64,000 nt of DNA. Source: Acinetobacter calcoaceticus (lineage in GTDB: Bacteria; Pseudomonadota; Gammaproteobacteria; Pseudomonadales; Moraxellaceae). The stretch covers positions 372,001 through 436,000 of the forward strand of contig NZ_LS999521.1 of the NCBI RefSeq assembly GCF_900520355.1. The letters run 5' to 3'. Shown here one piece after another: positions 1 through 9,288 of the stretch; the stretch's first letter is position 1; each line of letters begins with the position of its first letter. The notes under the pieces are model-generated. The model made no database searches. It worked only from the letters and a program-made list of their open reading frames with translations, and was not told the origin of the DNA. The translations under genes were made by a program, and so were the position numbers.

Positions 1-1
1 T

Positions 2-70
2 AAAGATGTAGTACAACGTGTTGATCTTGAAGCTGGTCGTATTTACGTCAATTGGGGCGTAGATTATTAA
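2..70 (+). CDS. rimM: RimM, 16S rRNA processing factor (3' end only)
   Basis: Only the last 22 codons and the TAA stop lie in the window; the frame opens before base 1. The visible tail ends in YVNWGVDY, typical of the PRC-barrel C-terminus of RimM, which binds ribosomal protein S19 and helps mature the 30S head. The call rests mainly on position: trmD follows after 42 bases and rplS after that, the order of the rpsP-rimM-trmD-rplS operon of gammaproteobacteria. Too short to identify alone. Confidence 0.8.
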   Translation, partial: KDVVQRVDLEAGRIYVNWGVDY

Positions 71-112
71 TCCTTTTAGGATTAATACAGCAGGAAAATA
101 GAGGAGTCTGTG

Positions 113-868
113 ATGTTTTTTGCAGTCATTACGCTTTTTCCTGAAATGTTTGAAGCGATTACAGCCTACGGCATCAGCGGACGTGCGGCAAAACGGGATA
201 TAGTACAAGTTACTTGTATTAATCCTCGTGATTTTGCTGAGGGAAACTACAGAAGAGTGGATGAACGTCCATTTGGTGGTGGCCCTGGGATGGTAATGAT
301 GGCTGAGCCTTTGGCGAAAGCAATTGCACATGCCAAACAGCTTGCCTCACAAGCAGGACATGTTCATGTTCCTGTAGTGTATATGTCTCCACAAGGCAAA
401 ACCTTAAATGAACAGGCGGTACAGCAGTTTGTTGATTACGACGGCTTAATTGTACTGTGTGGACGTTATGAGGGAGTGGATGAACGTTTGATCCAGCAAT
501 ATGTTGATCAGGAATGGTCAATTGGTGATTATGTTTTATCCGGTGGTGAACTGCCCGCTATGGTGTTACTTGACAGTATTATTCGCCGTTTGCCGAATGT
601 AATGTCAGATGAACAGTCAGCAGTACAAGATTCTTTTGTTGATGGTCTTTTAGATTGTCCACAATATACAAAGCCAGACCATTTTGAGGGGCTGGATGTA
701 CCAGAAGTTTTAAAATCTGGACATCATGGCAATATCGAAAAATGGCGCTTTTTGCAGCGCTATCAACGAACTTTAGAACGTCGACCAGAGTTGGCTGAAA
801 AAGTAGAGTTGAATAAGCAGCAGAAAAAATGGCTAAAAGATACGCAAGGGAGTGGTGGTAATTCTTAA
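113..868 (+). CDS. trmD: TrmD, tRNA (guanine-37-N1)-methyltransferase
   Basis: Methylates N1 of G37 in tRNAs reading CNN codons, using S-adenosylmethionine, and so prevents +1 frameshifting; cytoplasmic and essential in most bacteria. The 251-residue protein has the SPOUT-family trefoil-knot motifs: [14 protein letters not shown] near residue 55, [11 protein letters not shown] near 115 and [13 protein letters not shown] near 135, with a usual C-terminal helical domain. A GTG at 110 is in frame, but the ATG at 113 sits about six bases after GAGGAG (101-106) and gives the family's [13 protein letters not shown] start, so 113 is preferred. It is second in the rimM-trmD-rplS operon. Confidence 0.98.
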   Translation: MFFAVITLFPEMFEAITAYGISGRAAKRDIVQVTCINPRDFAEGNYRRVDERPFGGGPGMVMMAEPLAKAIAHAKQLASQAGHVHVPVVYMSPQGKTLNEQAVQQFVDYDGLIVLCGRYEGVDERLIQQYVDQEWSIGDYVLSGGELPAMVLLDSIIRRLPNVMSDEQSAVQDSFVDGLLDCPQYTKPDHFEGLDVPEVLKSGHHGNIEKWRFLQRYQRTLERRPELAEKVELNKQQKKWLKDTQGSGGNS

Positions 869-1087
869 CCGCTATTCTCAGGAACGAAAGTTCTGCAACA
901 AGACGAGAAGCAATGCTTCGAGTTAAAGCATGATTCTATTTAATAGATAGTTTTATGTATATTTTAAGGCTCTTTATAGACATATTGTCATAAAGGGAAA
1001 GATAAACGGGTTGATATGCGTTTTAGCCTCTATCCCCAGCGGAACCTCAGACCTCTTCTGACTCCGCACATATTGGAGATTCCCACA

Positions 1088-1456
1088 ATGAGTGGTAAAC
1101 ATCCTTTAGTTCAAATTATTGAAAATGCACAGTTAAAAACTGATATTCCTGCTTTTGCTCCTGGTGACACTGTTATTGTCCAAGTTAAAGTAAAAGAAGG
1201 TGAGCGTGAGCGTCTTCAGGCATTTGAAGGTGTTGTAATCGCGAAGAAAAACCGTGGTTTAAACTCTGCATTTACAGTTCGTAAAATTTCTAGCGGTGTT
1301 GGTGTTGAGCGTGTATTCCAAACTCACTCTCCAATCGTTGCTAAAATCGAAGTGAAACGTCGTGGTGACGTTCGTCGTGCTAAACTTTACTACCTCCGTG
1401 ACTTGTCTGGTAAAGCTGCACGTATTCGTGAAAAATTACCAGCTCGTAAAGCGTAA
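1088..1456 (+). CDS. rplS: 50S ribosomal protein L19
   Basis: L19 of the large subunit lies at the 30S-50S interface. The 122-residue product starts [12 protein letters not shown] and ends [11 protein letters not shown], with the usual basic KLYYLRD segment; length is normal for the family. The frame stays open upstream to about 1016, but the ATG at 1088 follows GGAG at 1075-1078 and matches the universal L19 N-terminus. A 219-base gap separates it from trmD, much longer than the spacing elsewhere in this operon, so the gap may hold its own promoter or a leader, though I recognise no known leader motif. A strong terminator follows. Confidence 0.98.
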   Translation: MSGKHPLVQIIENAQLKTDIPAFAPGDTVIVQVKVKEGERERLQAFEGVVIAKKNRGLNSAFTVRKISSGVGVERVFQTHSPIVAKIEVKRRGDVRRAKLYYLRDLSGKAARIREKLPARKA

Positions 1457-1469
1457 GCTTATACCGAGT

Positions 1470-1500
1470 AAAAAAATGCGCCTTTTGGCGCATTTTTTTT
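1470..1500 (+). terminator. Rho-independent terminator after rplS
   Basis: AAAAAATGCGCC, loop TTTT, GGCGCATTTTTTTT: a GC-containing stem followed by a run of T, 14 bases after the rplS stop. The A-run on the other side means it could also stop the convergent lipase transcript. Confidence 0.9.
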
Positions 1501-1509
1501 GTTTAAAAA

Positions 1510-2484
1510 TTATAGTCCTTGAAGTTTTAATCGGTTTGCATGTTGACGGTAAACCGAGACAGGATCTGAGGCAAAAATAGAGCGTATCCCAAGCACTTGG
1601 TTCACTTCATCTAAATGATTCCAGTTGTAGTCATCACGAATTGTTTTACCAAATTTGGCGCTGCATCGTGAAACAAGCCCATCATTATCACCAAACGGAT
1701 CTACCACTAAGCTACTGCCTGTAAGGGCAATATCAAATGGGTCTAATGGATTAGTCAGAGCTTTATTTCCTGAGAAAGAATACATATAAATACCTTTCTC
1801 TTGATATGTTCCCTCACCACAAGAAGTAGTTGGCATACCCATAGGAAATTGAGCATTAAACTGAGCTGAACCTTGAGTTGATAAGCTATGAGCACCTGCT
1901 AAAGAGTCGTGCGGATAGCTTGTCGGATCTAGACCTCCTGCCCAAGTAATTGCTGCTGAAAACCAGTTTACTAAAGTTGCCACACCTGAAAGAGGAGTAC
2001 CCTCAACATTCAGGATGACATCTGCCATTGGTGATCCCTTGTGGGGTGCGCCAATCGTAGTGAGTGATGCCACCTTTTCTGGCATGATACCAGCCACATA
2101 GCGAATTGTTGGCCCCCCGTGGCTATGACCGATTAAATTGACTTTGGGCTTACCGGTAATAGCAATAATTTCTTCTACTTGCTGTGCAAGTTGTTCTCCA
2201 CGCACTTCTGTTGAGTTAAATGGTGAGACTCTTGTTGCCCAGACATTTCCTCCATTACGGGCAAGATCAGGAAGAATTTGGTACCAATAATCGAGACCAA
2301 GCGTATCTGTTCCAACTCGGCTAAAGCCTGCCATACCGTGGTTAAAAACCATTGGATATTTTGTTTGTGCGTAAGATGAATATACGAACGAGCTTTTAAC
2401 TTGTTCAGCATTTGTTGCATGGGCCGCTGAAATACTCAGTCCTGAGAGCATTGCAGCGCAGAAAAACATTAACTTCCTTTTCAT
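1510..2484 (-). CDS. lipA: Secreted triacylglycerol lipase (LipA type, family I)
   Basis: Hydrolyses long-chain triacylglycerols outside the cell. The 324-residue protein has a signal peptide ending about AHA at residue 23, and the alpha/beta hydrolase nucleophile elbow GHSHGG with Ser121. By comparison with the Pseudomonas lipases, Asp268 (GDNDGLV) and His290 (WNHLDEVNQ) complete the triad, and Cys222 and Cys274 would form the conserved disulfide. Export of this family normally needs Sec, folding by a membrane-anchored foldase, and type II secretion. The foldase gene is directly upstream (2567-3598), so the order is foldase then lipase, as reported for Acinetobacter lipBA. Intact, with no odd features. 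Confidence 0.95.
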   Translation of the reverse strand: MKRKLMFFCAAMLSGLSISAAHATNAEQVKSSFVYSSYAQTKYPMVFNHGMAGFSRVGTDTLGLDYWYQILPDLARNGGNVWATRVSPFNSTEVRGEQLAQQVEEIIAITGKPKVNLIGHSHGGPTIRYVAGIMPEKVASLTTIGAPHKGSPMADVILNVEGTPLSGVATLVNWFSAAITWAGGLDPTSYPHDSLAGAHSLSTQGSAQFNAQFPMGMPTTSCGEGTYQEKGIYMYSFSGNKALTNPLDPFDIALTGSSLVVDPFGDNDGLVSRCSAKFGKTIRDDYNWNHLDEVNQVLGIRSIFASDPVSVYRQHANRLKLQGL

Positions 2485-2566
2485 TTTTTACTCACTATTT
2501 TTATTTTGTATGAAAAGCAGCTTCTTACTGCTAGTGAATGTTAGCCAGTTCCCAAAAAGGAAAGGC

Positions 2567-3598
2567 TTAGTAATTAAATGGCAGTTCACCTCCCTGATCA
2601 TGGACCGTTTCAAAAGTTCGAAGTCTTAGTTGTTCTTGTGATGAATTGAATTGTTGTTGGCGTAACTGCTGAATTGCTTGGTTTTTGGCGCTATCACTCA
2701 TGTTACTTTTAATAATTTCATCTCGACCATCGAGGTAACTGGTGACCCTTTGTTGCCAAGCATTCCGTTGTGTATCTAAAGTTTCTAATCTTTGAGTTGC
2801 CTCGGCTCCAACAAGTGCTGTACGCATCTGCCGAAGCTCTTCTGCCGAACCCTTACGAGCTTTAATTTGTTTAGTCAGCGTATGTAAATCATCAAGTTTG
2901 GAGAGTTCTTGTAGGTTGTGTTGCCAGTCTTCTGGAAGTTCTTCAAAACGCTCTTTAAGCTTTCGTGCTTTTTCAATTTCGCTTAAAGAAGAGTCCTCAA
3001 GTATCTGCATTCGATCTAGCGTATAGTTCTGATAGATATCTTCGCTCGAAAAAAGCCCTTCAATTTCAGAAGCAGAAAAAAAGCGTTTTCTTATATCTTG
3101 GATCGAGTTAAAAATCTTTTGAAAATAATTTTTATCTTGTTGTTTTACTGAAGGTGCTTGGATTTGAGCAAGCTGTTCACGATATTTTAAATAACGCGTC
3201 CATAAATCCATAATCTGTGAGCGAGCTGGCTCTAGATATTGTCCTTGAATAAATTTCCCAAAGTGAATTTTGATTTGTTCTAAATCATTTTCCCCATATT
3301 GGGTAATAAAATATTCAAAGCAGTCGCGGGTTTGACTATTCACGATCAAATGTTGAGAACTATCAATTTTTAACTGGCAGTTAACTTCGGTGTCTTGCTG
3401 ACTTTTACTATGGTACGTATCTTCGTTTAGCGATGAATGATCTGTCTGAGGAGATGATGCTAAGTTTTGAGCTTTACTTTCACTCATCTGACCTGATGTG
3501 TTTTTTGAGTCAGGACTTAACCAATATACACATGCAATGAGGCTCAAAATAAAAAATCCGAGCACACACCACAATACCTTCTTCTGCATCCCTTGCAT
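2567..3598 (-). CDS. lifO: Lipase-specific foldase (LifO/LipB)
   Basis: A steric chaperone that folds the neighbouring lipase in the periplasm. The 343-residue protein has one N-terminal membrane segment (VLWCVLGFFILSLIACVYWL, residues 8-27), a Ser/Gln-rich linker, then a long helical domain with the foldase-type segment RDCFEYFITQYGE near residue 90 and the C-terminal RQQQFNSSQEQLRLRTFE. The ATG at 3598 follows AAGGA by about ten bases; a second ATG lies three codons later. The gap to the lipase start is 82 bases with no terminator, so the two are probably co-transcribed. Confidence 0.93.
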   Translation of the reverse strand: MQGMQKKVLWCVLGFFILSLIACVYWLSPDSKNTSGQMSESKAQNLASSPQTDHSSLNEDTYHSKSQQDTEVNCQLKIDSSQHLIVNSQTRDCFEYFITQYGENDLEQIKIHFGKFIQGQYLEPARSQIMDLWTRYLKYREQLAQIQAPSVKQQDKNYFQKIFNSIQDIRKRFFSASEIEGLFSSEDIYQNYTLDRMQILEDSSLSEIEKARKLKERFEELPEDWQHNLQELSKLDDLHTLTKQIKARKGSAEELRQMRTALVGAEATQRLETLDTQRNAWQQRVTSYLDGRDEIIKSNMSDSAKNQAIQQLRQQQFNSSQEQLRLRTFETVHDQGGELPFNY

Positions 3599-3751
3599 AA
3601 AGATATCTTCCTTAAATTTTAATTTGTTGTTTTTTTACTCGATAATTAATGTGCCATAAAATAAGTGAAAAGGCACCTAAATATTGTGAAAATATCTTGC
3701 CGAATTTGCTAACATGTCGGCACTTTTTTCTAGCTTTGTGTTCCAGTAAAA

Positions 3752-4657
3752 ATGACGACAAAAAATCAAAAAATTTCTCGTCGCCATATTAGTGGTGTAT
3801 TTCTATTAAATAAACCATTAGGGCTCAGTTCAAATGCGGCTTTGCAAAAAGTGCGTTGGTTATATCGCGCCCAAAAAGCAGGTCATACAGGAGCTTTAGA
3901 TCCTTTGGCGACAGGGTTGCTTCCTATTTGTTTAGGAGAGGCCACTAAGTTCTCACATTATTTGCTGGACTCAACAAAGCGCTATCAAACCACCGTTCGA
4001 TTGGGGCAAACCACAACGACAGGGGATGTGGAAGGAGAGATTCTACAAGAACGCTCTGTCCCTGTTCTGAGCCAAGAGCTTATTGAACAAGCCTTAGAAA
4101 AATTTAGAGGTGATATTCAACAAATTCCGCCAATGTACTCAGCTTTGAAAAAAGAAGGCAGGCCGTTATATGAGCTTGCCCGAAAAGGTATCGAGATTGA
4201 GCGTGAAGCACGTCCAATCACAATTTATGCCTTAGAGTTAATTGAATTTACCGAAAATAGTATCACTCTAGATGTAACTTGTTCTAAGGGAACATATATT
4301 CGTGTATTAGGTGAAGACATTGGTGAGGCACTGGGCTGTGGTGGGCATTTAACGATGCTAAACCGGACTCAAACAGGACATTTTGAACTTATTCCGAGTT
4401 ATACCATTGAATATCTAGAATGCTTAACCGAAGAGCAAAGAGAAGCATTGTTACTTCCTGTTTATGCTCCAGTTGAACATTTCTTAAAAATTCAGGTGCC
4501 TGAAGGGCGTGAAAAATATTTTTGCAACGGTTTAGAAAGCAATATTGAGCATTCTGCAGAAGCAGAAGTTTTGGTTTTTTCGGGTGACCGCTGTTTAGGT
4601 TTAGCTGAGATTACCGATAAAAAACGGTTGGTACCTAAACGTATCTTAAATTTGTAG
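3752..4657 (+). CDS. truB: TruB, tRNA pseudouridine-55 synthase
   Basis: Isomerises U55 of the T-loop of elongator tRNAs to pseudouridine. The 301-residue protein shows the family signature [15 protein letters not shown] with catalytic Asp50, the [20 protein letters not shown] motif near residue 127 and the thumb-region [15 protein letters not shown] motif near 185. Length is normal. It is divergent from lifO and is followed after 19 bases by the TauE-type gene, which may be read from the same transcript. Here truB is not next to rbfA or infB, its usual partners elsewhere. Confidence 0.97.
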   Translation: MTTKNQKISRRHISGVFLLNKPLGLSSNAALQKVRWLYRAQKAGHTGALDPLATGLLPICLGEATKFSHYLLDSTKRYQTTVRLGQTTTTGDVEGEILQERSVPVLSQELIEQALEKFRGDIQQIPPMYSALKKEGRPLYELARKGIEIEREARPITIYALELIEFTENSITLDVTCSKGTYIRVLGEDIGEALGCGGHLTMLNRTQTGHFELIPSYTIEYLECLTEEQREALLLPVYAPVEHFLKIQVPEGREKYFCNGLESNIEHSAEAEVLVFSGDRCLGLAEITDKKRLVPKRILNL

Positions 4658-4676
4658 TAGCTGTAGAGTATAGAGC

Positions 4677-5453
4677 ATGGGCATGGAATGGGATGTTATC
4701 CTGAGTTTGATCTTTTTTGCGTTTACTGCGGGAGCGATTGATGCTGCTGTTGGGGGCGGCGGACTTATCCAGATTCCAGGCCTTATGAGTACTTTCCCGA
4801 CCATGCAGACTGCAACGGTGATTGGTACTAATAAGCTTTCTTCAATTTTTGGTACAGCATCGGCTGCTTATACTTTTGCGAAAAGAGTGAAGTTGCAATG
4901 GAAACTTTTAGCAGTCATTGCTATTTGTGCTTTGATTAGCTCTTTTGCTGGTGCTGCTTGTTTATCCTTAATTCCTCAATCTGTATTGCGTCCTTTCATA
5001 TTTGTGATGTTGATTGTGATAGCAGTTTATACCTTGGTTAAAAAGAACTTTGGACAGGTTCATACAGAACAAAAAATTACTAATAAAATGCTAATTTTGG
5101 CAGGGATTGGTAGTTTGGCGATTGGTTTTTACGACGGTATTTTTGGCCCGGGAACGGGAAGTTTCTTTATCTTCTTCTTTATCCGCTTTTTACAAGTCGA
5201 CTTCTTGCATGCTTCTGCCTTATCCAAAATTGGTAATTTTATGACCAATTTGGCTGCATTAAGTTTCTTCATTCCGACAGGTCACGCTATTTTGCACATT
5301 GGCTTAATGATGGCAGTCGCGAATGTATTGGGTTCTATTGTTGGGGTGCGTACCGCGCTTAAATACGGTAGTGGTTTTGTCCGTATTATCTTTTTAATTT
5401 TAGTCAGTATCCTGATTTGCCGTTTGGGCTACCAAATGTTTGTAACAGGCTAA
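4677..5453 (+). CDS. TauE/SafE family membrane exporter
   Basis: A 258-residue inner membrane protein with about eight hydrophobic segments. The family hallmarks are the Gly-rich repeats near the start of each half: GAIDAAVGGGGLIQIPG (residues 19-35) and GFYDGIFGPGTGSFF (150-164). Members export or import sulfite, sulfoacetate or other anions, but substrate cannot be told here and no sulfur genes are adjacent. ATGs at 4677 and 4683 are both possible and neither has a strong ribosome site. The terminator at 5463-5500 ends the unit. Confidence 0.88.
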   Translation: MGMEWDVILSLIFFAFTAGAIDAAVGGGGLIQIPGLMSTFPTMQTATVIGTNKLSSIFGTASAAYTFAKRVKLQWKLLAVIAICALISSFAGAACLSLIPQSVLRPFIFVMLIVIAVYTLVKKNFGQVHTEQKITNKMLILAGIGSLAIGFYDGIFGPGTGSFFIFFFIRFLQVDFLHASALSKIGNFMTNLAALSFFIPTGHAILHIGLMMAVANVLGSIVGVRTALKYGSGFVRIIFLILVSILICRLGYQMFVTG

Positions 5454-5462
5454 ATATTTCGG

Positions 5463-5500
5463 AAAGTATGAACTGATCAGAAGGCGAAGTTCATACTTTT
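5463..5500 (+). terminator. Terminator after the TauE-type gene
   Basis: AAAGTATGAACT pairs exactly with AGTTCATACTTT around a 13-base loop, followed by further T bases. Lies just past the stop at 5453. Confidence 0.75.
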
Positions 5501-5665
5501 TGCGATGCCATTCAAAATCATAAATATAAAAATAATTACAGAAGCTTACTAGAAAGAAAACAGTGTAAAAAATAGTCTCATTTTAAGCTACTTAAATAAT
5601 ATAAATTTCAACGTATGATAAACCTTGAAATAAAAAAGATTTTTTAGCTAAAAATGAGGAAGAGA

Positions 5666-6109
5666 ATGAATATTTTCGAAGCATTAAGAGAAAGCCATGA
5701 AAATCAACGTAACCTTTCTGAACAACTCATTCAGACACATGGTTTAACAGAAGAAAGAAAAGAATTATTTGATGCATTAAAAAATGAACTCTATGCCCAT
5801 TCTGTTGCCGAAGACCGTTATTTATATATTCCTTTAATGTTTGATGATGTCGGTTTAGATATTACGAGACATGCTTTATCTGAGCATCATGAAATGGATG
5901 AATTGGTTGAACAACTTGAAAAAACGGATATGAGTAGCCCAAGCTGGTTAGCAACTGCCAAACAGTTGAGTGAAAAAGTTCATCATCATTTAAAAGAAGA
6001 AGAGCATAAATTTTTCCAACAGGCGGGAAAAATTCTTAAAGACAGTGAAAAAGAAACGCTTGGTAATAAATATTTAAAGGAATATAAAAAGTATAAAAAG
6101 CAGCAATAG
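5666..6109 (+). CDS. Hemerythrin-like HHE-domain protein
   Basis: A 147-residue soluble helical protein with the His and Glu spacing of the hemerythrin HHE fold: ESHENQ near residue 10, HSVAEDRYLYI near 47, SEHHEMDEL near 73 and VHHHLKEEEHKFFQ near 107. Such proteins bind a di-iron centre, and some protect against nitrosative or oxidative stress or store iron; the exact role here is not shown. An in-frame ATG exists at 5654, but AGGAAGAG directly before the ATG at 5666 makes the latter the likely start. The Lys-rich tail (KEYKKYKKQQ) is unusual but not damaging. It has its own 212-base upstream region. Confidence 0.88.
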   Translation: MNIFEALRESHENQRNLSEQLIQTHGLTEERKELFDALKNELYAHSVAEDRYLYIPLMFDDVGLDITRHALSEHHEMDELVEQLEKTDMSSPSWLATAKQLSEKVHHHLKEEEHKFFQQAGKILKDSEKETLGNKYLKEYKKYKKQQ

Positions 6110-6116
6110 TATTTAA

Positions 6117-6980
6117 CTATGCTACTTTTTTAGTACTTCTTAAAGTAACTCCAATCGACGCTAGCATTACACAAGCTAAAGCCACCCATTGCAGCATGCT
6201 GATTTCTTCGTGAAGTAATAAGAAGCCCGTTAATGCTGCTAATGCTGGTGCTAAACTCGTTAGAGTACCGTAAGTTAATTTATTGAGTTGTTTGAGTGCC
6301 ATTAAATCAAGAGCGTATGGAATAGCAGTCGCTAAAATAGCAATAAGTAACGCTTTACCCCAGTACTGCGTTTCAAGTAATGCAGGAGCATTATGCCAAA
6401 TGCCAATGGGTAGTAAGGTCAGGGCAGATAATCCAATTCCGATGGTTAAAGCATGCATGCCTATATTTTGGGTCACAACTTTCTGACCAAAATAAATATA
6501 GAAGGCCCAGCAAAATCCAGCACCTAGCGCACATGCAGCGCCTACATAGGAAAAGTGGTGTTGTGTTGGGTCTTGCCAAGGTACCATCAGTGCAATACCT
6601 AACATCGCAAATGCGACCCAAATGTAGTCACTCTTTTGTTTAATAGAAAGTAGAGCAAGACCTAATGGGCCAATAAACTCTAAGCCCACTGCAATCCCTT
6701 GAGGTAACTTTCCAAGCGACGTATAAAATAAAATATTCATGAGACCTAAAGATGCGCAATACATCAATAAATCACGCCATTTTAAATAGGGTAAGCGCGA
6801 CCAGATTTTCCACGAACGGAACATGATAGCGACAATAACCGTTGCAAAGCTCAGCCTTAAAACTGTAACGGTGAGAGGGTCTAATATTGCAATGAGCTGC
6901 TTAGCAAATGAAGCACTAATTTGATATGAGACCATCGACAGAATCATATAGAGCACAGCAATAATGGGAAGATTCTGCAT
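6117..6980 (-). CDS. EamA/DMT family transporter (first of tandem pair)
   Basis: A 287-residue inner membrane protein of ten hydrophobic helices made of two EamA repeats, as in RhtA-type exporters of amino acids and metabolites. The motif LPQGIAVGLEFIGPLGLALL near residue 95 and the PALAALTGFLLLHEEIS stretch near 245 are typical. The substrate is unknown. It lies head to tail with a paralogue (7073-7957), which carries matching LPIGIAVAFEFIGPL and PAVAALSGFIFLGE segments, suggesting tandem duplication. Its stop is only seven bases from the convergent hemerythrin-like gene, with no obvious terminator between. Confidence 0.88.
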   Translation of the reverse strand: MQNLPIIAVLYMILSMVSYQISASFAKQLIAILDPLTVTVLRLSFATVIVAIMFRSWKIWSRLPYLKWRDLLMYCASLGLMNILFYTSLGKLPQGIAVGLEFIGPLGLALLSIKQKSDYIWVAFAMLGIALMVPWQDPTQHHFSYVGAACALGAGFCWAFYIYFGQKVVTQNIGMHALTIGIGLSALTLLPIGIWHNAPALLETQYWGKALLIAILATAIPYALDLMALKQLNKLTYGTLTSLAPALAALTGFLLLHEEISMLQWVALACVMLASIGVTLRSTKKVA

Positions 6981-7072
6981 GGAAAATACCCGAGGGCCTC
7001 ATCTAATATTATTTAAAATAACAATGTTCAATTATAGCGAATGCCATGTTCCAACTTGCAGTTTTAGTCGAT

Positions 7073-7957
7073 TTAACTGACTGTTTTTTCACGTTCCTGA
7101 CGTGCTTTTTGGGTGGTTATAGTGCAACCGACGGAAGCTGCAATAATTGTTGCGAGTGCTAGCCATTGATTCCATAATAAATATTCACCTAAAAAGATAA
7201 AACCAGAAAGTGCAGCAACTGCGGGTTCCAAGCTCATCAATGTTCCGAAACTTAAAGGTGTTAAATTACGTAGGGCTAGCATTTCTAAAGAGAATGGTAA
7301 TGCGCTGGCTAAAATTGCTAAGCCAATAAAATAAAAAAGATAGGGGAGCTCTATCACTTGGCTTATTGACCCTGAAAAAAAAGTAATCGGTAGCAATACA
7401 CATGCGCCTACAGTCATTCCTAAACACACAGTGTGATTACCTGATATACCTGAAGGCTTTTGACCCGCAATAATATAAAGTGCCCAACACGCGCCCGCAC
7501 TGACTGCAAATAATACCCCGATCCAATCCAGACTATGAGCCTGATTAAAAGGGAAAAGTAAAACGAGGCCAACAATCGCTAAACTGACCCAGACAAAATC
7601 ATATTTTTGGCGTGCATGATATAAGGCTACACTTAAGGGACCAATAAATTCAAAAGCAACCGCAATACCAATCGGTAATCGTTCAATCGACAGGTAAAAA
7701 AGTGCGTTCATTCCTGCAAGCGCAAAGCCATAAGCTAAAATAGCTTTCCAGCGGACCTGACTATAATTAATTCGCCAAATTTTAAAAATAAAGGCAAGAA
7801 TAATTGCACCTAAGCATAAGCGCATTGCAGAAACAGTAAGTACAGGAAAGTTCTGGAACAGAATTTTGGCTAAAGATGCGCTGCTTTGTACGCTCAGCAT
7901 AGCGAGAATAAGAAAGCCCAGTGCATGTAGCTGAGATTTCTGGTTCGAACTGGACAT
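7073..7957 (-). CDS. EamA/DMT family transporter (second of tandem pair)
   Basis: A 294-residue, ten-helix drug/metabolite transporter with two EamA domains, close in sequence to the gene downstream at 6117-6980. The open frame runs back to about 8026, but that extension starts at a TTG inside the serA terminator hairpin and encodes a Cys/Thr-rich non-family stretch; the ATG at 7957 (MSSSNQKSQ) directly before the first membrane helix is preferred although its ribosome site is weak. Likely exports amino acids or related metabolites; its position just after serA hints at an amino acid link but is not proof. Confidence 0.86.
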   Translation of the reverse strand: MSSSNQKSQLHALGFLILAMLSVQSSASLAKILFQNFPVLTVSAMRLCLGAIILAFIFKIWRINYSQVRWKAILAYGFALAGMNALFYLSIERLPIGIAVAFEFIGPLSVALYHARQKYDFVWVSLAIVGLVLLFPFNQAHSLDWIGVLFAVSAGACWALYIIAGQKPSGISGNHTVCLGMTVGACVLLPITFFSGSISQVIELPYLFYFIGLAILASALPFSLEMLALRNLTPLSFGTLMSLEPAVAALSGFIFLGEYLLWNQWLALATIIAASVGCTITTQKARQEREKTVS

Positions 7958-8011
7958 TTTATTATTTGATCGATTGGTATACGTTTCACATGATAATGTA
8001 AATGTCCATAA

Positions 8012-8040
8012 AAAAGCCACAGACAATGCTGTGGCTTTTA
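8012..8040 (-). terminator. Terminator after serA
   Basis: On the minus strand AAAAGCCACAG, loop CATTGT, CTGTGGCTTTTTT, about 15 bases past the serA stop. It separates serA from the EamA pair and argues against an upstream start for the EamA gene. Confidence 0.85.
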
Positions 8041-8055
8041 AATTTACAATTAGTA

Positions 8056-9288
8056 TTAGAACAATACACGCACGCGAATTGTACCTTCAACTTCATGCAA
8101 CATATCTAAAGCTTCATGAGAAGCAGAAGCGTCAACGTCCATTACGAGGTAACCGATGTCACCTTTAGTCATGAGTGATTGACCAGAAATGTTGATGCCT
8201 TGCTCAGCAAACAAGTTGTTGATTTTAGACAATACGCCCGGTACGTTTTTGTGGATGTGCAATAAACGGTGTTGGCCAGCAGTCAATGGTAACGCGATTT
8301 CTGGGAAGTTCACCGCAGAAAGCGTCATACCCTTGTCAGAGTAAGCAACAAATTTCTCTGCAACTTCTAAACCGATGTTTGCTTGCGCTTCCATGGTTGA
8401 ACCGCCAACGTGAGGAGTCAAAATCACATTGTCTAAGCCGCGAAGTGGAGAAACAAATTCTTCACCATTTGCTTTTGGTTCTTTAGGAAATACGTCAACC
8501 GCTGCACCAGCAATATGACCAGACTTGATTGCATCTGCTAAATCTTCAATTACTACACATGTACCACGTGCAGCATTTAGGAAGATTGCGCCTTCTTTCA
8601 TTTTTGCAAATTGTGCTTTAGTGAAGAAGTTGCGTGTAGATGGAACATCAGGCACATGTAATGTAACAACATCAGCAGTCGCTAAGAGTTCGTCTAACGA
8701 ACCAACTTGGCGAGCATTACCCATTGGTAATTTAGTCACTGCATCGTAATAAATCACATGCATACCTAAGCTTTCAGCAAGAACAGAAAGCTGAGAACCG
8801 ATGGAACCGTAACCCACAATACCTAAAGTTTTGCCACGAGTTTCAAAAGAACCCACAGCAGATTTGTCCCAACCACCACGATGACAAGCCGCTGACTTTT
8901 CAGGAACACGGCGAAGAAGAAGAATCGTTTGAGCAAGTACAAGTTCTGCAACCGAACGCGTATTTGAATACGGTGCGTTAAATACAGGAATACCACGTGC
9001 CATTGCTGCTTTAAGATCAACTTGGTTTGTTCCGATACAGAAACAGCCCACTGCGATCAATTTATTTGCAGCTTCGAAAATTTCTTCAGTCAATTGGGTA
9101 CGCGAACGAATACCAATAAAGTGAGCATCTTTAACCGCTTCTTTTAGCGCTTCGCCTTCAAGTGCAGTTTTGCGATAGTCAATATTGGTGTAACCCGCAG
9201 CGTTTAGAGTATCGACTGCGTTTTGGTGAACGCCTTCTAACAAAAGGAAACGGATTTTATCTTTAGGTAGTGAAAGATGTTGGCTCAT
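8056..9288 (-). CDS. serA: SerA, D-3-phosphoglycerate dehydrogenase
   Basis: Catalyses the first step of serine synthesis, 3-phosphoglycerate to 3-phosphohydroxypyruvate with NAD. The 410-residue protein has the E. coli-type arrangement: substrate domain, NAD-binding domain with GYGSIG (159-164), catalytic Arg241 (NAARGT), Glu270 (DVFPKE) and His293 (TPHVGG), and a C-terminal ACT domain (about 338-410) for serine feedback inhibition. The E. coli-type enzyme can also reduce 2-oxoglutarate to D-2-hydroxyglutarate. The divergent neighbour at 9671 is a D-2-hydroxyglutarate dehydrogenase-type flavoprotein, which fits that side reaction. The ATG follows a GGAG site. Confidence 0.97.
   Translation of the reverse strand: MSQHLSLPKDKIRFLLLEGVHQNAVDTLNAAGYTNIDYRKTALEGEALKEAVKDAHFIGIRSRTQLTEEIFEAANKLIAVGCFCIGTNQVDLKAAMARGIPVFNAPYSNTRSVAELVLAQTILLLRRVPEKSAACHRGGWDKSAVGSFETRGKTLGIVGYGSIGSQLSVLAESLGMHVIYYDAVTKLPMGNARQVGSLDELLATADVVTLHVPDVPSTRNFFTKAQFAKMKEGAIFLNAARGTCVVIEDLADAIKSGHIAGAAVDVFPKEPKANGEEFVSPLRGLDNVILTPHVGGSTMEAQANIGLEVAEKFVAYSDKGMTLSAVNFPEIALPLTAGQHRLLHIHKNVPGVLSKINNLFAEQGINISGQSLMTKGDIGYLVMDVDASASHEALDMLHEVEGTIRVRVLF

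Noticed and set aside
869..1087. Hidden gene or tRNA in the long trmD-rplS gap
   Set aside because: No tRNA cloverleaf or supported frame; only a possible promoter or leader for rplS, with no recognisable motif.
7958..8026. Upstream extension of the second EamA gene
   Set aside because: Begins with TTG inside the serA terminator hairpin and encodes sequence unlike the family N-terminus.
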